Both the position numbers and the translations under genes were made by a program. Positions 1-8,791 of a stretch of 16,286 bases of DNA are shown piece after piece. The notes beneath the pieces are model-generated. The model had not been told where the DNA came from, ran no database searches, and was given only the letters and a program-made list of their open reading frames with translations. Source of the stretch: Circinella minor (lineage: Eukaryota > Mucoromycota > Mucoromycetes > Mucorales > Lichtheimiaceae); contig JAEPRB010000510.1 in NCBI GenBank assembly GCA_016758965.1, positions 1 through 16,286 of the forward strand, read 5' to 3'. How positions within the stretch are numbered: position 1 is the stretch's first letter; every line of letters begins with the position of its first letter.

Positions 1-710
1 CAAATAATAAAGTAAGTTTTCTTTAAGAAAGTAATTAATTGGTGCATACAGAAGAATATGTGTGAATATAATAATAAGTAATATAGCATTTGTAGACCTT
101 TAGTATTGAAGGGTTTTTGGGAATGGAGCGTCAATATGTAAAGTATGTTGGAAGTGCGATTGGCTTTGTGTTTTGTCCTTTTATTTGTCCCGAAGTAAAT
201 TATGTCATTTTCAAAAGGTAATAAAAATAATCATTGATATTAGGACTGATTGTATTATAATTTAACTATGTATTTCATCGTTTTTTACCAATATATTAAA
301 ATAATAGTAATCAAAGCAACCAGTATAAACGAGCAATTAACATGAATGTATGCGTAGTGAATTACAAGTTTTTGGAAGATTGCTTTAACAACTGGATTAT
401 TCATCAGCCATGTCGGGAGAAGTACATCAATTTTCAAGAAACACTAATTTCTCCTGCGGCTATCGACACAACAATAATTAATCGTTGGTATAAAAAAAAT
501 GAAGAATTACCAAAATGGGTTGAACATTCTAAAACGAATTGGAAGAGTTTAATATCTAACAAATATGTTCGAAAATATGCCAAATTAACAATGTCAGCTT
601 CTGATACCAGCGATAATAAAACGATCCAAACAAGACAACCCAAACGAAGAAAAGGAGATATTCCTGAAGAACAATGTTACGTTTCATTGGTAGCAAGACC
701 TTCGGAGTAA
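1..710 (+). CDS. BRCT-domain protein, C-terminal part (5' end outside window)
   Basis: Reconstructed from three exons: 1-11, 96-217 and 317-710, stop TAA at 708-710. Introns are 12-95 (GTAAGT donor, TTGTAG acceptor) and 218-316 (GTAATA donor, AAAG acceptor); phases agree at both joins. About 174 residues are visible. The joined exons 96-217 and 317 onward give one BRCT-like fold: FSIEGF start, GSAIG turn, VNYVIFK strand, KRAIN helix, VVNYKFLEDC end. The usual BRCT Trp in W-x-x-x-C is Phe here (FLEDC). After the domain comes a Lys-rich tail with a likely nuclear signal (PKRRKGD). BRCT domains bind phosphoproteins in DNA damage and replication control; the FSIEGF-x-G-x-ER opening is most like TopBP1/Dpb11/Rad4-type domains, but DNA ligase IV or another BRCT protein cannot be excluded because the upstream gene is missing. 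The family call is fairly firm; the named relative is inference. Confidence 0.72.
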
Positions 711-1675
711 CTTTTCAGTCTTTTTATGCCGAAACCACTGATAATGATAGTAAATGATAATTTCTCAATCGATCAAAATAGTAAGACTATTTATTGAAGA
801 AAAGATATTAATAATAATAAAAAAATAAAATGAGATAAGGGTGAACTGAAGTGAATTGACACTAAAATTATAAGGGGAAAGAGTTCACCCAATTATAAAA
901 TTGTTATGAGAAAAGAAGAAAAAGAAATAAACCAGGAAACAAATAAGTATTGTTATTTTTAATGAAATTATGTCATACAATGAAAGACATCTCAACGAAT
1001 ATAATATATAAGGAAATAAAAGTACATAAATAAAAATTCATTGATTGACTTAATAGGTGGTGTAACAATAATAACTGTTACACCTACAGCTACCACAGAA
1101 ACCGGTACGACTACAAAAGCTGCTACAGCTACCGCTACCACATCAACAGAAAGCTCTAATATTACTTCATCTACTGTAACTTCTGCCACCTTATTAGCAT
1201 CTCTTTCTATTGGTATCAATAATCCATCATTACCGTCATCTTTTAAAGCAAGACCAAGTAAAAGATCAAAAACAGCTACCTTATTGTTCACAGGCTTTAC
1301 CGAAAGTCTTACTGGTATTATAAAAAAGGTCAACTGCCCCCAAGAATACACACATACACATATATATAGATGTATTATATTTTGACCACGGATAAGCTCA
1401 CTAGCTGCTTGATATACCTTCATAAGAAATTCAAAAATTAAATGTTACCTTAATTGAAGATGTATAGAAGGCCACTCATCTTGTTACAAATGGAAATATA
1501 TTACGAACAGTCAAATTTTTATCTTTCGTCAACTTGGGTTTAAAGATTACAATAAAAAAAAGGCTGGATGCATAAATTAAACTTGGGAATTGATTAAACC
1601 CTGATGAATTCCCTCTTGTTAATGATCTTCACAAATTGTGATTATGTTTTTAGAGACTTTTTTATACACGCCTAT
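711..1675. other. Spacer with a compositionally biased region open on both strands
   Basis: This stretch separates the convergent BRCT gene (+) and the minus-strand gene ending at 1676. AT-rich DNA runs from 711 to about 990. From 992 to 1423 both strands lack stops. The minus strand reads from an ATG at 1423 as a 143-residue Val-rich hydrophobic chain. The plus strand reads as a Ser/Thr/Ala-rich mucin-like chain, but its frame has no ATG at the start. The V-rich and T-rich readings mirror each other because of GTA/TAC-type repeats, so neither can be taken as proof of a gene. A 9-bp perfect inverted repeat lies at 1059-1084. At 1480-1560 the minus strand has a further short open stretch that may be a decayed exon. 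Confidence 0.5.
1059..1084. repeat. Perfect 9-bp inverted repeat, 8-nt spacer
   Basis: Arms GGTGTAACA (1059-1067) and TGTTACACC (1076-1084) are exact reverse complements around ATAATAAC. The repeat sits at the edge of the biased two-strand open region. It could form a hairpin in either transcript or be a protein-binding dyad; nothing in the sequence decides. Confidence 0.6.
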
Positions 1676-2449
1676 TTATAAAAATATTTCTCTGGCAATA
1701 AATTCCATATCTTCCTTATGTGGTTCAATCCAAAAGGTACTATGCTTTTGATCATATTCTTGTGGTCCTTGCTTGCCATCCTTAACTATGCGGTTTTGTA
1801 ACTTCTCAAAATACTCAGTGAGAATTGGCGCCTCTACATAATCAATACTATCATCCTCTACTGTTTTATCATCTTCCGCTTCACTGCTACTATTATCATC
1901 ATCGTCACATTGGGGCATATCTTCCACTTCCATGTTTTGCGACAAAGTACCAATGGTAAAAGTACTATTATAAACTGTCACCTCAGACTATATTAGAAGT
2001 ATAAAATAGGTTAGGTTTTTATACACTAAGCTTTTAATTTGCTAGAGCCACACATGTCTACTCATGTTGTTTTCTGAGTTAGATACTCTATCATTTATGT
2101 TACAGTCGAATGATAAAGATATGTTATTATTGTTTGATGATGAAGGAATGTTATCATCACTCGACACTATGGGAATATTTTGTTGACGAGAATTCTATAT
2201 TACATTATACATGCTTTACTGTTAGGGAAAATATACTTCTCACCAGATTTTATTAAATGTTTTTCAACGAACCATATTAGACGGGGAATTGTTAGTTTCT
2301 TGATGATCAATGGATGGTAGACTTGATCCAAAATTTAGTGATGTTTGACCTGCTACTTGCTTTTTATGTCTGCCATCATTTGGATTAGCATTACCCTTTT
2401 TTCTTCCTCTTGGGTTTGTATTAAATTTAAATGGGCTTCCAGTATTCAT
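1676..2449 (-). CDS. Unrecognised acidic, disordered protein; possibly transposon-derived
   Basis: Proposed three-exon gene, 198 aa: 2449-2273, 2194-2087, 1987-1676. The start is the ATG at 2449. Introns are 2195-2272 (GTTCGT donor, a weak one; ATATAG acceptor) and 1988-2086 (GTATCT donor, CTAAC and CTAAT branch candidates, AATATAG acceptor); both are phase 0. Residues 1-59 are basic, with RGRKKG and the PIP-box-like QTSLNF. Residues 60-95 are Ser/Asn-rich. Residues 96-198 hold an acidic stretch (DDDD, EAEDD) followed by a folded-looking YFEKLQNRIVKDGKQGPQEY and FWIEPH. The overall style (basic disordered N-terminus, acidic linker, GPQEY...TFWI) reminds me of N-terminal parts of Mucorales transposon proteins, but no catalytic domain follows, so if it is one it is truncated. 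No function is assigned. The middle exon and first donor are the weakest parts. Confidence 0.42.
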
Positions 2450-2594
2450 TTTTATTAAAAAAAAAGTAAAAAACAGAAAGGAAAAAGAAATAAAATGACA
2501 GGAGCTTATTTGGCCTTTTTTATTTTGACATTGTCAATTATCATGCAAAAAAAAGCGGGGTATGAAAAGCATGCGCTTTTCGCGTAATACAAAA

Positions 2595-2762
2595 GAGACT
2601 ATCTCAGAATTTGATAGGCTGTCTCACATTGTTTCAGAGACTATCTCGAAAATTGATTCGCTAATTTTTGGGCCCAGGCACTTCAGACCCGCCCTACATT
2701 GAACACCAAAAAAGAATGAAGTCACATCCAATGTCCGGCTACCAAAAGAGAAAATTGATTCG
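2595..2762. repeat. Cluster of short direct and inverted repeats
   Basis: GAGACTATCTC occurs exactly at 2595-2605 and 2637-2647, with an inverted relative (GATAGGCTGTCTC) between them that could pair with the first copy around a 4-nt bulge. AAAATTGATTCG occurs exactly at 2649-2660 and 2751-2762, 102 bp apart. The enclosed DNA is notably less AT-rich (GGGCCCAGG, GACCCGCCC) than its surroundings. This looks like the remnant of an inserted element, but no target-site duplication or long TIR was found. Confidence 0.45.
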
Positions 2763-2791
2763 TCAAAAATAATATTCCTTGGAACTTAGAA

Positions 2792-2812
2792 ATATATATA
2801 TATATATATATA
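2792..2812. repeat. TA dinucleotide microsatellite
   Basis: About ten uninterrupted AT/TA units. Simple-sequence tract with no further meaning visible. Confidence 0.9.
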
Positions 2813-3528
2813 CATATTTTGCTAAGTCGTAAAATTTTTTCTATACATGAAAATAAAATGAAGAGCTATGAACTATGATATAATATATGTTTTAATTTTA
2901 CTGCAAGCAAGTAAAACAGATAACTTCAATATAAAGACGCTAATCATCATCAATTGAAAAGATAATCAATTTTTTAATAAATTCTGCGTTTTGCGCGCAT
3001 TGGACGGACGTTTAAATGTAACTCAATTCTTTTTGATGTTTACGTAAGGATTACGAGAATGGAAGGAGAATGATGGGATGTTCAAAAATCAAATATTGTT
3101 AATAAATGGAATCATAAGTCACAAAATAGTATAGTATCACTAGCTAACCATTTTTTTATACCATCCATTTTTTTCTTATACCTATCTATCCGATGAATAT
3201 TTTCTTTTTGTCACATTATTTTTCAGAAAACGTGTTGTCTAAAAATAAAAGAATTTGATTGGTACCTCAAACAAATATATAATAATTTTGAAATTATTCC
3301 ATAGGTACATGTGTGAAAATAGGTGTAAATATTGGGTAATGTTACAAATTGAAGATTGGGATATTGATAGATATTCGTATATATTTTGTGTTTTTGGTTC
3401 TTTTAACTCAATTTTTTTTTTCCAAAGGCTCGTCAAAGTATCCAAATAGTCTTGTTTGAAGAAGTCCTTTGAACCTTTACTAGCATCACGTAATAATATC
3501 GTTGTTTTAATTTTCGTCTGGTCTTTTC

Positions 3529-4850
3529 TTATTCTTTTGCATTGGCCATAGCACTAATGAACCCATTAATTTGAGCACGTGATGCATGCATAATTTCAAC
3601 TGCCTGATGCGACTCTTCAACAGCTTTCCGACCTCTTGGTAACATTTCCTTGTAGTAGATATCAATGGCTTCATCCAATGTTTTTTCTCCCTTGTGAACT
3701 TGCGTAAGTTCCGCACCCAATAAGCAAGCATCTAAAATAGCATGATTTGCGCCTTTGTATATTTGTAATAATATATAAATGTATAAGCATAATTTTCCTT
3801 TTTTTTTTTTGCTTTTCAATTTATTAGTTCATTGTATTACATACCAACACCTTTAAATTGACTCATTTTATGAATACTATCACCAATAAGAACAACAGGA
3901 TCACCACGTAACGTATCCATTTTTGGATGAGGTAGTCGTTCTGTCACTTGTAAAGGTGTTACTTTAACATCCTCTGGTGTCTCCAATACCAATCGGTTCA
4001 ATAATCCTTTAAATCCAGATTTCTGTATCCAATCCTTGGCTTGTTTCAATCTTTCTTGATCTGTTTCAAACGTTGGTTCATCCTCATCCATACAAGAAAC
4101 ACTCCAAAGCATTTCATAAGGCTTTTCTTTTTTTGTAATATCATGATCCAACAAGGAAACGAATAAACAAATCGAATGCTTGGCCTCTTCACTACTACTA
4201 GCCGACCCCATCATATGGGAAAATGATAACGTTTCTTCAATTTCTCGACGAAATATCGAATCAATCCAATAACTACAATTCAATATTTTGACAGGATGGA
4301 CAGTTGTTGTCTTGTCAAACTCATTGGGACCAATGAGTTGACGATAAGTTTGAGAATGAACACCATCGGCACCCACAAGAACACTTCCATGTTCACTCGT
4401 ACCATCGGTAAAAATGACTTGAACACCCTCCTTGTTGTCTAAAACCTTGTAATGATCAATACGTTTGTTCCATTCAACATCAATATCTTCCAAAAGCCAA
4501 TTTCGAAATCGTTCTCTATTGACACGAAATACATCAGTGCCTCCTTCGGATGGAAAGGTAAATAGACGTTTTCCTGTATTGCCATCAACAAGACAAGCAT
4601 TGGCGTGTCGTGGATGATCACGATCTACAGCTGCTTTTTCACCCAAAGTTGCATACTTAATAGGGTCCATACCCAATTTCAATGCTGGCAAACACAAATG
4701 AACACTGAGTGAAAAACCTTGATTTCGATTATCAGGGGAACTATCGCGTTCAAAGACCTTATAGGAAATTCCTTGATGTTTTAATACATTGGCTAAGGTA
4801 AGACCACCAAGACCACCGCCTACAATAAGAACTTTTTTATCTAATGACAT
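3529..4850 (-). CDS. FAD-dependent monooxygenase (PF01494-type flavin hydroxylase), complete, two exons
   Basis: Exons 4850-3845 and 3752-3529 join in phase 1 across a 92-nt intron (3844-3753; GTATGT donor, ACAAAG acceptor). The join restores the conserved sequence FKGVGANHAILDA and gives 409 aa, typical for group A flavin monooxygenases. Residues 7-34 are the FAD-binding Rossmann start (VLIVGGGLGGLTLA, then VFERD with the ribose-binding Glu34). Residues 158-163 are the DG motif (VGADG). Residues 322-333 are the GD motif (IGDSIHKMSQF), where the common GDAAHPM reads GDSIHKM. No signal peptide or membrane anchor is seen. The family hydroxylates or epoxidises aromatic or isoprenoid substrates with NAD(P)H and O2; zeaxanthin-epoxidase- and salicylate-hydroxylase-like enzymes belong here. 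The substrate cannot be read from the sequence, and no neighbouring biosynthetic gene helps. The ATG at 4850 is right because the Rossmann strand begins six residues later. Confidence 0.93.
3753..3844 (-). other. Intron of the FAD monooxygenase gene
   Basis: 92 nt, donor GTATGT read from 3844 and acceptor ACAAAG ending at 3753. Without removal the frame stops after three codons; with removal the conserved GD-motif helix is continuous. CTAATAAAT (CTAAT-type branch candidate) lies nearer the donor. A 12-nt poly-T tract on the plus strand falls inside. Confidence 0.88.
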
Positions 4851-5939
4851 TTGTTTTTTTTTTTGGTGCTGATACGTATTTTTAGAAAAAATGGGAGAAA
4901 AAAAAAGTTGTCAATTTTTAGTTGGTTTGATTTTCACGGTAAGGTTTTTATATATACATAGTGTCATGTTTCGGTCCTAATTTTCCCGCGTTCCAGTGTC
5001 TTGGTCTCAACTTCACAAAGAGCTAATTTGGCATTATTTGCTGAGCCTCGTGATATATTTATTATTGTATTAATCATGTATTCCAATTTTGCATGTTACG
5101 GAATACTCCAAATAAGGTTATTTCTAAAGATTACGTAGGAACTTTTGCCATGAAATTGACTATGCCAAGTTATCGTGCCAAACAATTGCCAAGTGGATGT
5201 ATTATAGCGACAAGTTTTTTTTTTTTATTTTATTTATGACTATAATGCGCAAAAGGAAAAAGTTGATTCATTTCAAAAAGTTTCTTGAAGCTTGGCCCAA
5301 AAAAAACTTAGGTTGAGCCGAATATAAATGATTACTTTTATACACTTTATACAATGGGTAATAACATCATCTTTGTTAATTTACTACTATAATGCATTAT
5401 ACGAGAATACAAAAGATTAATTATATATATCTACATCGAGAATTTGACGGCTAAGATTTATGATAATAAAGAACATACGTACTATTATTTCATAATGTGT
5501 AAAAATGAAAAAAACTGTTATGATGGTATTTAAATTCAAAAGCAGATTTTCATAAAGAAAAGAATAATAGAAATATTTGGGTACAGTATACCGTATCATT
5601 ATTGTCAAAGTAGTAATATTTATTGGTTATCTTTTGGTTATTTAGGTATAGATAATGAAAGGAGTTCGTTTGAATTTCATTCTGGTATTACCGTCAACAA
5701 TTGTATACCTGTATAACATTTGACGTTCGAACAATATCTTTGAACAATTTTTTTTTCAAAAATGTCTATGATACTCCTAATTTTTATCATCAAGTGTAAA
5801 ATACCATTTTTAATATTATAGTGCTAACACAAACAATTCCATACTGTCTTATAGTATCAAACATAAGATTGATTACATTAATGATAGTAGGTATAACGAA
5901 AAATTCATATACCCCAATAGCTTATAAGAACATGAGGAT
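4851..5939. other. Non-coding AT-rich spacer
   Basis: Upstream region of the monooxygenase gene. Several open fragments were seen: a stop-free plus-strand stretch of about 28 codons near 5126-5212 that reads in a protein-like way (CHEIDYAKLSC, then TIAKWMYY) and runs into a poly-T tract, and a 22-codon ORF at 5655-5723 with a signal-peptide-like start (MKGVRLNFILVL). Neither could be joined to other exons in phase. A minus-strand open frame at 5417-5608 is low-complexity. Nothing else is supported. Confidence 0.5.
4946..4954 (-). promoter_or_regulatory. TATA box of the monooxygenase gene
   Basis: On the minus strand the sequence reads TATATAAAA about 96 bp upstream of the ATG at 4850, followed by an A-rich leader ending AACAAATG. 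Placement and sequence fit a core promoter; there is no experimental support. Confidence 0.5.
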
Positions 5940-6199
5940 ATGTCCGCTTACTGTGCCCCTTGTTTTGAGACTCCTAGTGAGTATAGTTTATTGAGCATAT
6001 AAATATTTATTGATCAAGATATATATTATTATAGTATTTACATGATAGCCGTCATTATAGGTATTCTTCAACTAAATATTTAGGCAAGCACCTTTTATTC
6101 TGCCGTACTGAGAATGGAGTACTCTTTTGTGGTGGAAGTCAGACAGAAGGCCGATGGGAAAATTATGCACCACCACCATTGTGGATCATAGAAAATTAA
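5940..6199 (+). CDS. Candidate two-exon cysteine-containing small protein (50 aa)
   Basis: Exon 1 is 5940-5976 and exon 2 is 6084-6199 (stop TAA 6197-6199). The 107-nt intron has a strong GTGAGT donor, an ACTAAAT branch candidate 8-15 nt from the end, and a TTTAG acceptor. The 50-residue product starts MSAYCAPCFETPSK, continues with CRTENGVLFCGGSQTEGRWE and ends PPPLWIIEN. Cysteines lie at 5, 8, 19 and 28 (CxxC, then two single Cys), which could bind a metal or form disulfides; there is no signal peptide. Codon and residue use look coding, unlike the flanks. Caution: an ATG at 5932 in another frame also stays open across the same splice (50 aa, ending at TAG 6189-6191), so frame choice rests on composition and the CxxC pattern. 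I recognise no family. It might also be the 3' end of a longer gene. Confidence 0.45.
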
Positions 6200-6408
6200 A
6201 GTCACACCACTAACTACACGTGTGTCTAAAAAGGCACATCATTCGTTTCTATTTTTCTTTTCAGTAAGTGCCTTTCGAAACATCACATTGCCCTCTTTTC
6301 AAGAAAAGATATCCAAGGTATTATAAAGAAGCATCCGCTTATTTTAATACTGAGATGGATCTCTATGATAAGCTTATACACTTGACATTAGTTAGACAAT
6401 ACGTTCTG

Positions 6409-6437
6409 TGCTAAGCTAGCGAATAATAAGCTTAGCA
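6409..6437. repeat. Perfect 9-bp inverted repeat, 11-nt spacer
   Basis: Arms TGCTAAGCT (6409-6417) and AGCTTAGCA (6429-6437). One of three perfect hairpin-capable repeats within 400 bp downstream of the small two-exon gene candidate. Confidence 0.6.
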
Positions 6438-6495
6438 TTAATCTTAAATTATCGTATTTATAAAAAACTAATAATGTTTATAACTGGACCTATCG

Positions 6496-6514
6496 AAGAA
6501 TAAGCATTATTCTT
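6496..6514. repeat. Perfect 8-bp inverted repeat, 3-nt spacer
   Basis: Arms AAGAATAA (6496-6503) and TTATTCTT (6507-6514) around GCA. It would make a tight hairpin; AT-rich, so chance is not negligible. Confidence 0.5.
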
Positions 6515-6770
6515 GGACTACACTCGTTCAGAATTTTAATAATACAATAAGAATAAGACTAGAAAATGTATTTTTCTATTTTTATTCTTTCATCATATTT
6601 CCACTGTACCGGTGTGCGCATGAAAAATGAAATAAAGAATTAATGTTTATACACCATGGAAAGCTAACTGAACATTCTGAACAAACTGAACACTACTGGG
6701 TACACAAATTTCCATATTGGAGCTCAAAAAAGGCTGTTTTCTTTATCGCTTAAAACTAAATTAGCACAAA

Positions 6771-6791
6771 TTTGGAGTCAGAGTCTCCAAA
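6771..6791. repeat. Perfect 7-bp inverted repeat, 7-nt spacer
   Basis: Arms TTTGGAG (6771-6777) and CTCCAAA (6785-6791). The arms have more GC than the surrounding DNA, which makes this dyad more notable than its length suggests. Confidence 0.5.
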
Positions 6792-8713
6792 ACCTTGTGG
6801 GGTGATGCATCAACCCTTTTCAATATTATAGTTTTACATATATTAGATGGAAATTAATTCTCTTTATTCTGTGGTAATAATCTATTACTTACTTCTGTTT
6901 AAAACATTATCTATATACTCTTTGAATTCCATATTTTATTTGAAAAAGCTCTAAATATAGCTCTTTTAAATAATAAAATAATGTATAGATGAATTAATGT
7001 TGGCATAGAAATTATTGCTTGTCTATAGTAAATATTAGTTAGTATTTGTTACATTCAAAAAGAGGGAGTCTAGTTACTATGTCCTTTAGTTATTAAAAAA
7101 TATCGTTTAGGTGATTGATGTAAATTTTCGTTAGAAATAACAATTTTATGGGCTATGCTGGATCAGAAGTTATAAATCAAGGATTGGGTCCCGTTTTCAT
7201 CTATTTTTTTTTTTTTTAAAGAAAAAGGTCCTAGTATTACTGTGATGATAAGGTATGTAATTTTTTTTTTATTTTTATTTATCCAGTTCATGATGTCGTT
7301 AATATAACTTCCGATTAATTGAAAGGCGAAAGACTATTACTTGTCATAACTAATTAAAAAGAAATATGGTCAAGACATCACCGCAATTTAAGAAAGAGAT
7401 CTTTTGTTTTTTTTATGAGCTACTCCCGTTACATAGTTATGTTTATATTTAAAATTATTATATGTATCAAAGTATGAGTACTTTCTATTTAGTGATAATG
7501 GACATGCGCAGCCAATGTTATTCGTCCACTGTTACCCACTATTAAATGGTAATAAATATTTTCGCATTATACGAGTCAGCAAAGCAGGTGTACCTACGAT
7601 TGCTTTGGTAATAGTAGTATCTCCATTTGGCTTGAAAACTAAGATAGTATAGTATACCGATGAACCAGTTACTCAGTAAACTTGTTGGTATAGTAAACGT
7701 TTGTTGATTACTAGGTGTTGAAGTATACCATAATTAATCTAGTGTAAAAAGGAAAATCATCGAGCTACTGTATTTTTAGGTATTTATTGAAAAATAAAAT
7801 CATCTGCAAGCTTGATGTAGCTATGTTTTTGCCATACCTTTTCGAATACAATATTTTGTTATAAAAAAGTTAACGATATTTTATCGCTTAGACCATCTCA
7901 GACCTCTCAAAAAGCTTATCGTTATAACACATAGTGGCTGTAAGAATATCAAGCACATTTGATTCAATGTTACTAACCAATGATAAAAATAAAATTTTAT
8001 TAATTAATAACTGGAAAAAACAATGAAATGAATTTGCATTAAAATTTATACTATTAAATTATTATTTTAGAATCATGTTTCCATTTATTGATATAATAAT
8101 AAATGAAATTTCCGTTTTTTGTCAAGTTCAACTTTTTTTATGTATATTACGTATATATTATTGTTAAAAAAATCATTATTGATACACCAATAAGTGTGTT
8201 TATCAATATAATTATATATAGAAAGAGCTAAATCATATTTTTGTAATAAAATTACATTATTTAGATTTAGATACGGTACTTATAAAAAGCTGACCAGGTT
8301 TCTTTTTTTATGTACGTAAAACTCGTAACAATTATAGTTCCTCATTTGCACAGGTCTCTAAATAAGATAAATAAAGAAACTCCCACCTGGAGTGAATGTT
8401 TATCGTCTTTTATATATAGAAATCATGCGTGTAAGATATCCACTATATCATGCATTAGATCCAAACTTTCATTTCAAACTCATTATATGGTAGAGTATAT
8501 CATGGCTTTAGAGGTATAACTATTTATGGAAGTATTCAATCTGTTTCGATGTATTCTTTTAATCATTCTTCTTTCTATAACTGGCGTATAGATTTTTGTA
8601 AAGGAAGTACCGTCTTTTATCTTTTTTTTTTGTTTTACTCCTTTAAATTATACCTAAAGGAGAGAATATTCAAATATTACTAATTAATTAATTACCCCTT
8701 TGAAAAAAAAAGT

Positions 8714-8723
8714 TATAAAAAAG
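8714..8723 (+). promoter_or_regulatory. TATA box of the small secreted protein gene
   Basis: TATAAAAAAG lies 78 bp upstream of the ATG at 8792, followed by T-rich DNA. The position is normal for a fungal core promoter. Confidence 0.55.
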
Positions 8724-8791
8724 AGTCGTTTCGTTTTTTTTTAATGTTTCTAACTCTGTTTTTTTACTATAATTAAAACATTACAAGTATA

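Larger units (their letters stand above)
2450..3528. other. Non-coding spacer with short repeats and an AT microsatellite
   Basis: No convincing gene. Short open frames at 3239-3449 on both strands are low-complexity and one starts at TTG. The interval holds a cluster of short direct and inverted repeats at 2595-2762, a TA microsatellite at 2792-2812 and otherwise AT-rich sequence. It contains the probable promoter of the minus-strand gene starting at 2449 and the 3' flank of the monooxygenase gene ending at 3529. Confidence 0.6.
6200..8791. other. Long AT-rich spacer with inverted repeats, no firm gene
   Basis: About 2.6 kb. Near 6209-6264 a CTAAC, a pyrimidine tract and TTTTCAG form an acceptor-like signal, followed by a stop-free plus-strand stretch to about 6381; it might be a 3'-UTR intron or a lost exon. 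Three perfect inverted repeats lie at 6409-6437, 6496-6514 and 6771-6791. A 45-codon ORF at 7515-7652 and a 69-codon ORF at 8310-8519 (TATAAAAAG about 25 nt upstream) have no recognisable features. CTGAACA occurs three times between about 6667 and 6693. No tRNA-like internal promoter was found. Confidence 0.55.

Noticed and set aside
3239..3449. Overlapping open frames on both strands
   Set aside because: The plus frame begins at TTG, and both are AT-driven low-complexity translations without support.
5126..5212. Stop-free, protein-like stretch of about 28 codons
   Set aside because: It ends in a poly-T tract, has no supported exon partner and could not be matched to a family; possibly a relic, but unsupported.
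6640..6790. Apparent similarity to 14600-14720 (TTTATACACCA, then ATTAGC...AAATTTG)
   Set aside because: Shared words are about 11 nt or less with different spacing, which is expected by chance at this base composition.
7515..7652. 45-codon ORF (MLFVHCYPLLNG...)
   Set aside because: Mixed composition is mildly protein-like, but it is short, has no promoter or splice context and no family resemblance.
8310..8519. 69-codon plus-strand ORF with a nearby TATAAAAAG
   Set aside because: No recognisable domain, signal peptide or cysteine pattern. The TATA lies only about 25 nt from the ATG. Length is within what chance gives in a 2.6-kb spacer.
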